DNA from: Diphasiastrum complanatum
Taxonomy: Eukaryota > Streptophyta > Lycopodiopsida > Lycopodiales > Lycopodiaceae
DNA: 64,000 nucleotides
Direction of reading: 5' to 3'
Assembly: GCA_029204225.1 (NCBI GenBank)
Contig: CM055103.1
Coordinates: 38,039,648-38,103,647, forward strand
Below, piece after piece: positions 44,985 through 56,460 of this stretch. The number at the start of each line of letters is the position of its first letter. Within the stretch, counting starts at the first letter, position 1. Below the pieces are notes generated by a model, which made no database searches, was not told the origin of the DNA, and saw only the letters and a program-made list of their open reading frames with translations. A program made the position numbers and the translations under genes.

Positions 44985-45790
44985 ATCTATCTACCAAACT
45001 AGTCTGAGAAATCAGGAAGCATAAAAGCATCAAGATTAAACTACACAACAAGAAACAAGAATCAAGAAACTAACTACCTACAGCATACTAGCATCCCAAT
45101 AATCAAGAAACACCCATTTTTTGATGCTTGGAATGCCCAAGAACAATCAAGGACATGATTGTTGAAGAATATGTCAGATCAGAACCACAATCTCAACCTA
45201 TATAGTTTACCTGCATATTGAAATTACATAAACAAGAAACAAAAAAGCTAGTCCACATCTACATTTCTCATTGCAAGAGAGAAAGCAAGAAATCTAATTA
45301 AGCCACAACCACAAGAAAAAAACCTGCATGTTCATAGGAATTTCAATCAAGACAATAGCCATGAACAAGGAGCTTCTCAATTGTCACAAACTCGTTGAAA
45401 ATCTTTTTTATTCATGCAAGAGAAACGACAATACAATAAAAGCTCTCACAAGAGAGGGGGACACTTAAATAAGCAAGAGGGCTGCCCATGTGGAGCCTAA
45501 GTGGCAGTTCCACTAATTTAGAAATTACGTGTGGAAATAGCCCTTCCACTAGAGATCACCATCAAAAGGTGGCTAGATCTAAATTATTTAAGGGGGTCTA
45601 CCCTTATTTACATTGCCTAGGAACATTACTAGCTCCTACATGGTAGTTCCTTCCCTAGGATTCACCATGTAGGCTCACATAGAAATCATCTGTCATCCTA
45701 GCTAGTAATCCTCGGCTCATGCTCGGCTCTCAACTTCTTCTGCTCTCCTCCCTCTGAGTCCTCCTCGGTCTTGGGTGAAAAATGCTCTGT
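44985..45790 (-). repeat. inverted partial gypsy LTR
   Basis: On the minus strand it shares with the other LTRs 'ggaggactca', 'gccgag...atgag', 'gtgagcctacatggtgaatcc', 'ccaccttttgatggtgatctc' and 'tcttgggcattccaagcatc'. It lies head-to-head with the LTR and leader at 42,258-44,690. Its outer tip with TGTTGGCTG is missing, so it is truncated at 45,790. Confidence 0.7.
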
Positions 45791-45829
45791 GAGAATTAGG
45801 GAGAAAGCGAAAAAATGGTAATGTGAAAT

Positions 45830-46237
45830 ATGCGACAGTTTAGGGTTTTGGCAAGAAAGCGAAAAAATGGTAATGTGAAAAAAAGCAAAGAATGTGACAA
45901 ATTAGGGTTATGGCAAAAACATCCTTCATATCAGCATATCCAGGAATATGCCATCCAACAATATGAAGACCAATCGTCTCAATCTGCACATTCCTCACAT
46001 TATCACGAATATCCACCTGAAAGTCTAGAACCACTAGCCATACAAGATGGCTATGCCATTACGCAAGGGCCATTGAACAACAGATGTTTCATCTGTGCTG
46101 AAACCGGCCACTTCATGGTTGATTGTCCAGTCAAGACCAAGTACCATGCCGAGTGTCCCGACTGTGTCAGAAAACACAGTTTCAAAGACTGTCCAAAACA
46201 ACCAAGTAAGATCCCACCTGCCCGCCACGTTAGTTAG
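45830..46237 (+). pseudogene. gag-like fragment with CCHC knuckle
   Basis: The frame carries 'NNRCFICAETGHFMVDCPVK' (CX2CX4HX4C) and a second, tighter 'CPDCVRKHSFKDC'. A tandem duplication of the first 60 or so bases (the 'GCGAAAAAATGGTAATGTGA' segment) is seen at 45,807-45,880. Upstream is Gln/Tyr/His-rich. Likely nucleocapsid part of a retroelement gag; no pol follows. Confidence 0.6.
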
Positions 46238-46239
46238 GA

Positions 46240-47440
46240 ATCATGATAGGATCCTCACGACAACACCACACGAGCACCATAGCAATCAACAGTTAAACCA
46301 ATCAAGAAGTTACTTGTAAACTTCTACATCACCACGCCATTTACCAGATCAATAATCACACATAGACGCCATATGAAATGAGTTATTGCAAGACGTAGAG
46401 GGACTTATATACCATAATATGCTACTATTCCCAAACAAGAGCACTCTCTCCAGGGAATTGACATTTTCTCCCCACTCCTGCAACCTCAATTCTATATGAC
46501 GATCTACTTTTTGATGAGATTTCCAACCACTACATATCACAAACCAACTTTGAAAAATAAAAAATCTAACCAGAGGTTCATTTATGAATCTCATGATCCA
46601 AAGGATACTAATGGGAATAGTACCTTCTCTTTCTATGTTTTCAAGCCATATCCTACAATATCTGCTGTCAATGATGGTAGATTTTAGTGTCACCAACCCT
46701 GTCTTGTTTTGACAAGGGCATATTAGAGTAAGTCTCATTACTCTACAAGACAAAAGGAGTATTGCAATTGTCAAGGTGAATTATCAATGTTGATGAATGC
46801 AAGTTTTGTTCGACAAATGCCATACAGTTCTCACTCTCTGTACCATTTGTTTATTTCCTTGTTTCTCTTCACCTGTTTTGTGTGATTGGTTTTTGCATGA
46901 GAAATAGCTACAGCACGAGAGTCTTCCGTAGAGCATCTCAAGAACAATTTTTTATTCATCTATCCATCTTCAGATCACCTTGTATAGAGTCTAGGATCTT
47001 TGCACATACTTAAAATTTGAAAACACCCTATCACATCAGAGTTGATTCTTGTATCTCATCATCATATTCATCTTCGAGTCAACTACAGCAAGATCAAAAC
47101 AAATTTAGTTAAAATTTGTTCAATCTTTAGTCCAGTCGCATGTTCAACATGTTTCAACTGCGTGTTCCACACGTCGATCCAATCTTGAGCATGAACAGTT
47201 ACCAACAATAACATCCCCACCAACAGATTTTTTTTTGGGGGGGGGGGGGGGGGGGGAGTGGATTTGTAGGCATCCACTGGAGCAGCCACATTGTCAGCAA
47301 CACCATCAACAAGATTGATAGCCAAGGTCACAAAACCAAGGATGATAACGACAAGGCTAAGAAGACAGATGGGCAAATCAGAACGACACAATCAAAAGAA
47401 GTACCCCAGTCATGACGAAGATCCTTTAAAAAAGAGAAGC
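46240..47440. other. intergenic, no gene seen; poly-G at 47,237-47,256
   Basis: Short open stretches without motifs. A T7-G20 homopolymer run at 47,230-47,256 is notable and prone to sequencing error. Confidence 0.5.
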
Positions 47441-48110
47441 ACAAGTATTGGAAAATCAGTCTCTTTTTTCAACTATCCCTCTTGTCACAACATCTACATC
47501 CATTCTCATGTGTATCGTCCACAACATCCACTATTGTCACCACCACCACCACCCTTTCTTCCATCTATTTGTTTATCATCAGTTCACTGTTCTTCTGAGA
47601 AATCCCCAGTTTTTTATAGTCTTACCGAAGAAGCTGATAGATCATTGCAAATGTCTTGCGAAGACCAACTACCACCTACAATGGTTGATCAGCCAAAAGA
47701 AGATCTAAAAAGTAGGTGAAGCAGCTAGAAGACATAAGAAGTTAAGCAAAAAAACTGAGGAGGAAAGGATGAAACTTAAGCAACAGTTGAGCCAGATCGA
47801 TCTTGATCAAAAGAAACTCTTTGGAGCAATGATAGTTGAATCCCCTATTATGAAACCCAAAGAGATCCAAAAATAACAGATCAAAAGAAAGAGCTGCAGA
47901 AAAAGAAAGATGAAGAAAACCATGAACCTACAAAATAAAGTGGGCTCCTCACCCAGCAAGTGGTGGTTGAAGCTCGACATTGCAAGAGTCCAAGGCTGCA
48001 ACTGTAGAACTCTCAATTCCTTCACCCTTCCACCAAACCTTCATCATGTTTTTCTACCATCATCATATTATCTGTCCAATCTGTTCCTACCACCAATTTG
48101 TTGGTAAGTC
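47441..48110 (+). pseudogene. unrecognised Pro/His-rich and Lys/Gln-rich coding remnant
   Basis: One frame (47,291-47,719) is Pro/Ser-rich and ends 'PPTMVDQPKEDLKSR'; the adjoining frame continues into a Lys/Gln helix with 'MKLKQQLSQIDLDQKKL' and 'IVESPIMKPKEIQK'. The overall style resembles the stretch at 24,819-25,320. No family recognised; several stops. Confidence 0.3.
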
Positions 48111-48479
48111 CATTTTTTTGAAGACTGTTAACCCGAAGTTTGTGTGACCTACCGATCGAAGGTTCTCCTCTTCTCATCAAGGCAAGAGCATCGACAAGAC
48201 TGGAACTTCAACTGAGAAAATAATTGCGGAAATGCCCAAAAGCAAAATGGAGGATACAGACCTCCCAGAAGTTAGAATCTGCCCAAAAACTAGAAGTGAA
48301 ACCATCCATGGCAGATGCAACGAAAGAAAGAGACACTAGGAAAACACTTAGCCTATGCAAGTTGTGAAGCTGCTGGGGACTCTCCAATTTTGAGAATGTC
48401 AACCACCTACACCAATAAGACATTCTGATTACATTGTGACAAATTGTGAAAGTAGTTTCTGATAAAGACTAGCAAAAAT

Positions 48480-48613
48480 AAACACTTGGTTTTACGCAAG
48501 CGAACGAGGATCTACGCTTTTCCAAGTGATGATCAAAGATGCCAATGTGGAAGTGGAGCGACATCATTCAATATGAGTTGCAGTGGATCCTGCAACACAT
48601 AGGGGTGGGATGA
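48480..48613 (+). repeat. gypsy pre-LTR region with polypurine tract
   Basis: Matches 13,000-13,120 in order and ends AGGGGTGGGATGA immediately before the LTR at 48,614. This is the 3' end of one gypsy copy. Confidence 0.65.
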
Positions 48614-48948
48614 TGTTGGCTGATTCTGACGAATCCCCAAGATACTCGACTAAAGCTACCCAAGAGCACAACGAGACTAAAGAAGACTAAGAGCCGAGTA
48701 TGAGAGCCGAGGAATACTAGTTAGTAATGATAAGCAAGAACTGTGTAAGCCTCATGGTGAATCCCGGAAGATGGAATGACCATGTAGGGCAAAGTAATAA
48801 ATGCAAGTAGACCTCTCTTAAAGAAAGTAGAGTGAGCCACCTTTTGATGATCACCTCTAGTGGGGAGCATTATTCCACTTGTAATTTGTGTAATGTGGAA
48901 ATGCCACTAGGATGCCACCTAAGGAGCTCTCTTGCTTATTTAAGAGAC
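48614..48948 (+). repeat. gypsy LTR with internal deletion
   Basis: TGTTGGCTGATTCTGACGAA onward matches the LTR at 42,258 for about 335 bases, then jumps at 48,949 directly into leader-type TCGACCGAG repeats. The last two-thirds of the LTR and the primer site are missing. Confidence 0.8.
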
Positions 48949-49390
48949 TCGTCTCGGCCGAGTCCACACGACTCCCATATCGACCGAGCCGACACCCACA
49001 TCCAATTTCGACCAAGCCACCTTCGTTTCGTTCTTGACCGAGCTGAGTCCTTGACACCACATCTAACCCTTAAAAAAAAAAAACTAAACTAGCTTACCTA
49101 TTAACTAGGCCCCATATTTACCAACTAACCGGTATTAAAAAAAAAAAAACTAAACTAGCTTTGCTATTAACCAAGCCCCACACTTACCAACTAATCGGTG
49201 TTAAAAAATTAAAAATTCAATTAACTAACTCCACTTCATTTTTAACAATTTCAACACCCATTACATAGCCTACCCATTAACCGACAACATACCTTACCTA
49301 TTAACTAGATTCTAACCTTACCACCTAATTATGGTGAAAATAAAAAACAACAAAAAAAAATCCTATACCTTACCCAATGGAACACCATCA
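48949..49390 (+). other. gypsy leader remnant with ACTAAACTAGCTT duplication
   Basis: Starts with TCTCGGCCGAGTCC and CGACCGAGC units, then two similar blocks of about 60 bases (49,075-49,205) each with AAACTAAACTAGCTT and a Pro-free, C/A-rich tail. No gene. Confidence 0.6.
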
Positions 49391-50230
49391 TGATCCCTCA
49401 ATAGACGACATCCACTCGAAATGGTGTCACCTACGTCTGAGCAAGTTTGACAACATAGGTTCTCACGAATGAAATCCAATATCCACGAGCCTTCCACAAA
49501 TCCATTCGAGAGACGAGAACTGATAGAGCCGAATCTTCACGTGCACGAGCACATTTTTATGGTGCTGAATCCTCACAGGCCAGAACACACCTTAATGGTG
49601 CATTTAATACCCACAGAGCTCATATTGAAAAACTAATGCCGAAATTACATCTACCCAAGTATGACGATAGCTTGGACCCTCAAAGATTTTTGAAAGTCTT
49701 TGAGATCGCATGCGAAGTTTATGGCAAAACATCCAACGATGCTATGGTCCAACTATTTTCAATGACCATGCTTAATAAAGCATGTGAATGGTTTTCTCTA
49801 TTGTGACAATAAGCTAGACTGGTCTAATTTAAAAGAATCCTTTATCAAGCGTTTTAAGCTCTTTCGTTTGATAGAGAAACCTTTTGTCAAAATGAGTAAT
49901 ATCAAGATGGCAAAAGACAAACACATATGCGACTATATCGAGCGTTTTAAGTGTTTAAAAGGCCAAGTACAAGAACAACCCACCGAACAGATGCTTGTCA
50001 ACTGGTTCTTAGTCGGACTTCCATGATGGATTGGAAGTGAGCTTTGATCTAACGATGAATATATGAGCTTAAAGTTAGCTATGTCTGATGCCATCAGGGA
50101 GGAAGACGAAGGATCCGATGTTGACGATTCTAGGAAAAGGAGAGCATATTGTGTTGTCCATGAGTCGGAGCCAATCGAGGATTACCTGAGATCAGCTTTG
50201 GAAATCACCTTTGGAGTTGCTTAATCAAGC
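49391..50230 (+). pseudogene. gypsy gag
   Basis: Several frames together give the gag of the TGTTGGCTG family: 'IHEPSTNPFERRE', 'YIYPSMTIAWTLKDF' (decayed counterpart of 'LDLPKFDGSSDPHRFL'), then the clean frame 49,784-50,026 with 'WSNLKESFIKRFKLFRLIEK' and 'ICDYIERFKCLKGQ', and a tail with 'SEPIEDYLRSALEITFGVA'. It lies 3' of the LTR-leader, same order as in 18,592-16,019. Confidence 0.82.
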
Positions 50231-50377
50231 AACATTAACTACAAATGGAGAAACTCACCAATGAGTGTCGAAATACCTTGAAGTCTGTCCAAAGCAATAT
50301 GCCCGTTCAGCTACCCCCTAGACAGGTATCTCATAGACGCAAAGTGTTGAATATAACTTTTTTGTTTTTTAAAGCAC

Positions 50378-52207
50378 AACGCCTCCACAAGATAGCAAAA
50401 ATTTAAAGAGGATGCAATATTATTACAAAATGAAATCACGAAAAAGAGCACAAATGCTTGATCAAAGACTTAGTAGAACATCATCATCATCAAGTTCTAT
50501 TGCCCAACCTCAACTCAAATCGAAGGTATTATATATATATTTGTTTAAAACTTACCTTGCAACATTAAGCTAATCATTCTTGTAATTGTAAAATGAAATT
50601 AGTATCAACAGATGTACAATGAAAAGATATATTGCGAGTGTAAACAATACAAATGATTGAAAGTTCGAGAAAGACAAATAGTGGTGCAACATCTGTGGAA
50701 GTTTGGAAAGCACATTGAGGAGCCTGACGTGGGTTTGGAGGTATATTTTGACTATTTAGTACTTTTTTCTATCATACACATATTTATAATTTAAAAAAAA
50801 AGACACTAATGCTTATAGAATAATACATTGGTGTCAATGTCTTATAACACGTCGATTGACAATCTTATCAACATGATAAGAGATATTGATTTTGGATCAT
50901 CTTTGGCATTAGACGAAGATCTTGTTGATGACTATATTATTGATGTCACTAGTCACTACACATCATGACATCTTTCCATTCCGCACGTCACTCACTCCAC
51001 CACACCTCACGTAGATCTTTCTATGGATTCTTTTCATTCCACGATATCACCACACATAGATTCTATTCATCCCACGACACCCCACATGGATTCTATTCAT
51101 CCCACAACACCTCACACAAATTCTTCTATGTATTCTATTCATTCCACGATGTCACTACACACAGATTCTATCTATCTCATGACACCTCACATCGATTATA
51201 TCCATCTCTTGCAAATTCTATCTATCTCATGACACCTCACATCAATTCGATCTATCCCACGACACCTCACATGGATTCTATTCATCCCACAACACCTCAC
51301 ACAAATTCTTCTATGTCACCACACACAGATTCTATCTATCTCATGACACCTCACATCGATTCTATCCATCCCATGACACCACACATCATTCTATCCATCC
51401 CACATCACCTCACATACCTTGTGTAGAATATCCTCCTCTTCCTATCTCGTCTAGATCTACTCCGTTTTTAAAAAGAACACAACTTGGATGCATTTTGACA
51501 ATATTTGAAAATGAACAACCAAATTTACGTGTTGTTGACTTATCCAAGAATGTTTTAAATTCATTGACTGAGTCCCCCCTTCCTCCCTACCTAGAAGCAT
51601 TGGTTAAGCCCTTTGATAGAAAAAACTATTCATGATGGCCTGATAGAGTACCACTACCATTCTGTGGAACATCATTTTCATATTGGAGTCATATGTACAT
51701 GATCAAGCCTAGTGAGCACTTTCCTAATGCTGGATTGGATTTTTTTTCTATGACTAGAATTGGTGACCCTTTGAGTAATGTTGTCACATTAATGCCTTAT
51801 GCAGAACCTCAATACAATTGAGGTGATTGGCATGCTGTGTGTCACCAATGGAGAATGCAGGTTTATGGCTTGAATGCCAATGCTTGATCTTTGAAGGAGA
51901 AGCATATGCAAGGAGAGGCTATTTTGAAATCACATCGTATGATGGGCATCTAGTAATACATGGCAATATTGTTGCATATATAAATAGTTCCTTTGGTCAC
52001 CCTTCATTAACTAATTGTGATTTTGAGGAACACACCAATGGAAAGGAAGATTACTTTTCTAGGTACTCACAAGGTACATACATAATGGTATGTGTGATAA
52101 GGCCCATTAAATGTGGTGAAGAGCTATTCATCAAATATAGCTTCAACCATCCTCTTCCAAGATGTGTACAAAAGTATTTGAGCCAAACTCAAACATGTAT
52201 CTTGTGA
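50378..52207 (+). pseudogene. intron-containing remnant with decapeptide repeats and a SET-like domain
   Basis: Plus-strand blocks. 50,378-50,526 (after TTTTTTAAAG, before GTATTAT): 'KRMQYYYKMKSRKRAQMLDQ'. 50,611-50,741 (after CAACAG, before GTATAT): 'IYCECKQYK...RERQIVVQHLW', one stop. From about 50,845: 'DNLINMIRDIDFGSSLALDE', then repeats. 51,420-51,830: 'IKPSEHFPNAGLDFF' and 'NVVTLMPYAEPQYN', fitting the SET N-terminal part, with two stops. After a frameshift, 51,830-52,207: 'GHLVIHGNIVAYINSSFGHP', 'TNCDFEEH' and 'VIRPIKCGEELFIKYSF', matching the SET C-terminal N-H/N-x-x-x-P-N-C and GEE-x-x-x-x-Y features. Lysine methylation is a family inference; several canonical residues differ (IKYSF for DY) and the copy is broken. 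Confidence 0.58.
50995..51420 (+). repeat. 30-bp coding minisatellite (decapeptide repeat)
   Basis: About a dozen units of 30 bases around CACATGGATTCTATTCATCC. In the frame of the upstream exon each encodes roughly Pro-His-x-Asp-Ser-Ile-His-Pro-Thr-Thr. Later units acquire stops. It lies between the acidic segment and the SET-like domain. Confidence 0.85.
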
Positions 52208-52209
52208 AT

Positions 52210-53252
52210 ATCAATATACATTTTATTCATTTAGTGGAAACAAGTTTTTTGTTCAATTGATACATCTAGTACAGTTAAACATGATAGCGAATTATTTTTT
52301 AGTGCCCAGGAAAAAAAATTGAGAGAAGAATCTATGACAACAGATTTTAGTCACACGATAGTTTTTTGGTTTTTATTTTTGTAAATTTTGAGTTTTAGAC
52401 AATTGATTTTCTATAGTTTTGTAGTATTTTAGCATTTCAAAGTTGTGTAGAATCGATCCAGATCGAATGTCTACTGGATTGGATTTTCATTGTCGACCTA
52501 AAGTCGAAAAATAAATAGAATCCGATAGTTAGAAAGTTATGACAGTTATAGTCACGAGACTATAAAGAGCCCATGTAATTGACGATTTTTTATAAGAATA
52601 GTCTGATAAGCAAATACTCGTGTGCCCATATTTTAGAGTGAACTGTTGATGATTACTCTATGAATGAATGAATGTATATGTTTACATTGTTTGTAAACTC
52701 TGTGTCATTCCAATTAATGATAAATGTTATATAAAGACGAATTGATAATAATAATTTGAGACTATTCGAGTCCAAATCATGCTGAAGCATACAGGTGATT
52801 AAATTACACTAGTATCATTATGAATTTTGTCAGATTGTGAGAGGTAGAATGAGAGGAGGTGTTTGATTTTTTGAGTCATTTGCAAGTATTGCTTAACTAT
52901 CGAGTCATAGTTGTATATTCCATATTGAGAAACTTCTAATTAATCATATGGTATGTGTAGGTGATTTTATAATCACTCGATCCAACATTGCTCATACATA
53001 GTTGATGTATGGAAAAGAATTAGTACTAGAGGATTATCAGAAAAGGGTGAAATCATTATTTGAAATATAAAGGTTGTACTAGCCACTTTTATCAAATATC
53101 TTTTGATAATCAATTTATCTATCTTTTACGTAGAAATGGTAGCTTTCATGACTTTAATATCTCTAAATCTCTCTATTTGGGAAAAGACATCTAATATGCT
53201 ACATTAAATATCTAAAAATCTAATTCAATGAGTTATGACATGAGCTGAATTT
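52210..53252 (+). other. AT-rich region, possible gypsy LTR before the primer site
   Basis: No gene. The location immediately 5' of a canonical primer site implies that its 3' part is an LTR, but neither terminus was identified. Confidence 0.35.
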
Positions 53253-53269
53253 TGGCGCCGTTGCCGGGA
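53253..53269 (+). promoter_or_regulatory. Ty3/gypsy primer-binding site (TGGCGCCGTTGCC type)
   Basis: TGGCGCCGTTGCCGGGA matches the primer site typical of plant Tat/Athila-like gypsy elements. The following sequence to about 53,560 would be its leader; no gag is seen. A different family from the TGGCACC elements. Confidence 0.8.
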
Positions 53270-53704
53270 GATGGAGATATCAACTCATGGACAATTATTA
53301 TTTTGTGGTTCAAGTATTATGATTGAAAATGTCTCGAAGAAATTTTCCTTGAAGCATACAAGACAGAGACTCGCTTATACTATTTCTTGGACAGGTTGGC
53401 TACTTTAGAAGGTTTATTCCTTTGCTTGAACAAGAAATTACGATCCTTGGGAACCTTTCAAAAGTAGAAGGAGAGTTTCGATAGACCAGGCGACATGATA
53501 ATTGTTATCATGATATTGTGAGAGCAATTGCAAACTATGCATGGCCATGAAACAATAACGTTGCAATAAAAATAAAATCTGAATCCAAAGATGCAGTAAT
53601 AGCAGAACTTTTCTGTATATATATAATTGTACACAAAATTTCTATATAAAAGAGATTCTGTAATACAATGATATAATTAAATTGTATACATATAAACCCG
53701 TGCA

Positions 53705-53755
53705 CACTGATAGCTCTGGTCAAGTATCTTGGGGATTCATCAGAATCAGCCAACA
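53705..53755 (-). repeat. tip of a gypsy LTR (family TGTTGGCTG)
   Basis: Minus strand TGTTGGCTGATTCTGATGAA through CCCCAAGATACTTGACCAGA at 53,755-53,705; the rest is missing. Confidence 0.8.
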
Positions 53756-54080
53756 GGGGGTTCCTTATTATCGGGTTTTCTTCTTCGATCAGTTCTGGTA
53801 TCTAAATCCCAGTTTAATTCTCTTTCTCGTTCTCTACGTCTCCGTCTTTCTTCTTGCTCTTTCCTCTGTCTATCTCGTCTATCTCTCCATTCTTGATCTT
53901 CGAACATAAAAATACAAAAGAATTGATTTTATAATCTCGGTGTTCATAGGGTCGAGGATCTATTTTATTTGAACATGTTCGACCTAGTATCGAATGGAAT
54001 TGGGTCTAATATTTTTTTATCTATGAATCTCGATACTTCAATATATTTTGATTCTTCATTCACACGAATGTATGCGGCGT
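53756..54080 (-). other. possible organelle-derived coding fragment (uncertain)
   Basis: Minus strand contains a conserved-looking frame ending 'KKILDPIPFDTRSNMFK' with stop and, 3', an Arg/Glu-rich frame beginning 'MFEDQEWRDRRDRQRKEQEE'. Base composition and style differ from neighbours and recall plastid open frames, but I could not match a gene. It directly abuts the LTR tip. Confidence 0.25.
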
Positions 54081-54289
54081 CAATAATTCCGTATAGGCAA
54101 GTAGTATGTTCATTTCATAATTGCTCACATCTTTAAGATATCATATAGTCTTATCACAAAGACTGATTGCATGAATTCAAATCTTCAAGGATTTATCTTT
54201 AATCTGTAATTTCCTTTATAAATCCAGTGATTAATCCTTAGATTGTTTCAGTTCAATCTATTGCTTGCGCTTTTCAGTTTGGCAAAATG

Positions 54290-54600
54290 GCTGGCAAAGG
54301 CGGTCGACTAAACTAAAGACGGGTGATAATGCTGCTCAACGTTGATGAAGACTCCAACAATACCTATGAAGATTCCTCTCCTGCTAATTACTTTACAAAC
54401 CTTGAAAAGGTTTCTTCACAAGAACCAGAACCGGAGCAGCCTGTTTCATCCAAATTTATTAATCTGTCACTTCGAGAACTTCCAATGTTCGTACATTCTG
54501 ATTCTGAAATCTATTGTACCTTGTGGGACAGCAACAAGCACGCCAATACTACACCACTTACCACTGACATAGAGTCTCTCACGCTCTTGATCACAACTCA
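54290..54600 (+). pseudogene. unrecognised acidic frame after an intron-like acceptor
   Basis: TTGCGCTTTTCAG at 54,267-54,279 precedes 'MAGKGGRLN' and stop; the adjacent frame from 54,323 is acidic ('VDEDSNNTYEDSSPANYF') and reaches 'LRELPMFVHSDSEIYC'. It then passes into CTTCGCTCATT-type repeats. No family recognised. Confidence 0.3.
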
Positions 54601-54639
54601 TCTTGTCTTTATCTTACACTACCATTCCTCTTGTCACCA

Positions 54640-55665
54640 GTCTTCAACAGCATCCTCTGTCCACGCTAGCTACCTTTGCTCATTCCCTCCTGAATCGCGC
54701 CAACCACCTTCGCTCATTCTTGACTGAACATAGCCACACACCTTCGCTCATTTCTGATTGAACTCCTTCCTCTGACTGAGCAGCATCGCCAACACACCAC
54801 TCCTTCGCTCCTCAACCAGACAGAGCCAAATAGAAAGCACAAACCTCCTATCTCCATATGGACTAATAATATCCGTCTTTTCTTAAAAATGATGAAAACC
54901 CATGATCAAACAAGAATATTAAAGTATTTAAAATAATACTGAACAACTTCACTCAACCAACTTCACTCAACTTCGTTCAAGCCCTTTACACCTTCTCCAC
55001 TCACCTTCGACCCCGAACCCCCCCATGCCTCCTTCACTCCTATCTCGACAGAGCCTGGGGCTCGAGCCCTTCACGCCTTTTCCACACTCAACTTCGCCCT
55101 CCAGTCCCACTTCGAGTTCGACCAAGTCCAAAACGACTCCCGTCTCGACCGAATCAAAAGCATGCTTTCCATTTTTTGTCCAACTCTCTAATTGATTTCT
55201 TTGACTGCCGGCTCTTCCACTTACGCATAAACACAATTAAGCTCTATTTTGTGTTCACCTACTACTGTATAGTGCACGCACCGAGGGAATTTGTCGACCA
55301 CAGCTTCCATGCGGTCTGATCCTATTTTTCGACCTATCCATTTTTTGGATTATCCTATTTTCCCAACACATATCATCGGATGTAGTAGTTCACACCATTC
55401 CTTTGAATGATGGACCAAAACCCACCATTAGTAGGCCATATCGGTCTAATCCGCACTATGCCTAGCTAATTCAAGAAGAATTGAAGAAGCTTCTCGATGT
55501 AGGATCCATCTATGATATGGAACACACAAATTATATATCGTCAATCATGGTGGTGCCTAATAAAAATGAAAAACTTCAAATCTGTGTGGACTACAAGAAG
55601 CTCAATGTCGTTACCAGCAAGGACCATTTTCCCCTACCCTTTATGGAAAATGTGTTAACCTGAAC
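54640..55665 (+). mobile_element. gypsy fragment: leader-like repeats joined to reverse transcriptase
   Basis: 54,640-55,170 carries CTTCGCTCATT/TCGACCGAATC-type short repeats, like the leaders of the TGTTGGCTG family. From about 55,370 a gypsy reverse transcriptase entry is read, with 'LLDVGSIYDMEHTNYISSIM' and 'VVPNKNEKLQICVDYKKLNV', ending at 55,663 in 'KDHFPLPFMENVLT' just before the palm. Gag, protease and most of pol are missing. Confidence 0.75.
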
Positions 55666-56229
55666 CAAAAGGAATCATATGCACATAAATGCCTCTTCAA
55701 ATCATTCCTACAAGATCAGGTTGAATCATCATGCAATAATCAATCCAAACTATCTTAGAAATCAAGCAAAAATTGAACACAATCTTGACTAGAATTGAAT
55801 TCCCTTGATGAGCACTTATCAAAGTCTTTGGGTTGACCCCAAAATTGAATTTCTAAGATCTCAATAAGTCTAAGAACGACCTATTATAGTACCAAAGATA
55901 AGTATCTACCTTCCTTTTGATTTATTGAAAACTATTCCTTGTGATAGACTCCACAAATCGAGTAGCATCAATATGAGAAAAGTGCAAAATACTTGCTTTG
56001 AAAGCTTGATGAATGCTATTGGCATATGATTTTTTGTGACGATTGAACGAGTTTGGAGTTGTAGGTACAGTACACAAGCAGCAACATGCCATACTTTCAC
56101 ACTTGTGAAGAGTTTTGGAGCTAATTCATGGAGTTCAAGCCAAGATAAGCTAGGAAACAATGCATTGATTAGTAATCTAGCTTCTAGATCTTGTTTGGAT
56201 TATAAGTCGGTGCTTTCTCCATCATTTCT
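55666..56229. other. intergenic, no gene seen
   Basis: AT-rich, no coding motif. The latter part may belong to the LTR of the next copia. Confidence 0.45.
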
Positions 56230-56446
56230 AGGATCAAATGGGTTTATTTTGCTGCATTTTTATCAGGACACGCGTCCCGTCAACGACAACTTGGGCCATG
56301 CATGGGTTGCCATAGTGAAAAACTATATATACAATGTATTTTGGTTTTGAGAAATACAGTTGCTATGTGAGCTTGGAGTGGAGAGAGCTTTCTATCTTTA
56401 CTACTGTGTTGCATGATTTGTAGTCCTGTTTGGAGCAAATTCTAAA
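56230..56446 (+). repeat. copia 5' LTR, 3' part (family of 35,781-40,400)
   Basis: Matches the inverted LTR at 35,781-36,000 and ends ...TTTGGAGCAAATTCTAAAT immediately before the primer site. Confidence 0.75.
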
Positions 56447-56447
56447 T

Positions 56448-56460
56448 TGGTATTAGAGCC
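56448..56460 (+). promoter_or_regulatory. copia primer-binding site
   Basis: TGGTATTAGAGCC, one mismatch from the initiator tRNA-Met class, right after the LTR. Confidence 0.85.

Noticed and set aside
54967-55236. Minus-strand Gly/Glu-rich frame
   Set aside because: Overlaps leader-type short repeats read on the other strand; no family features.
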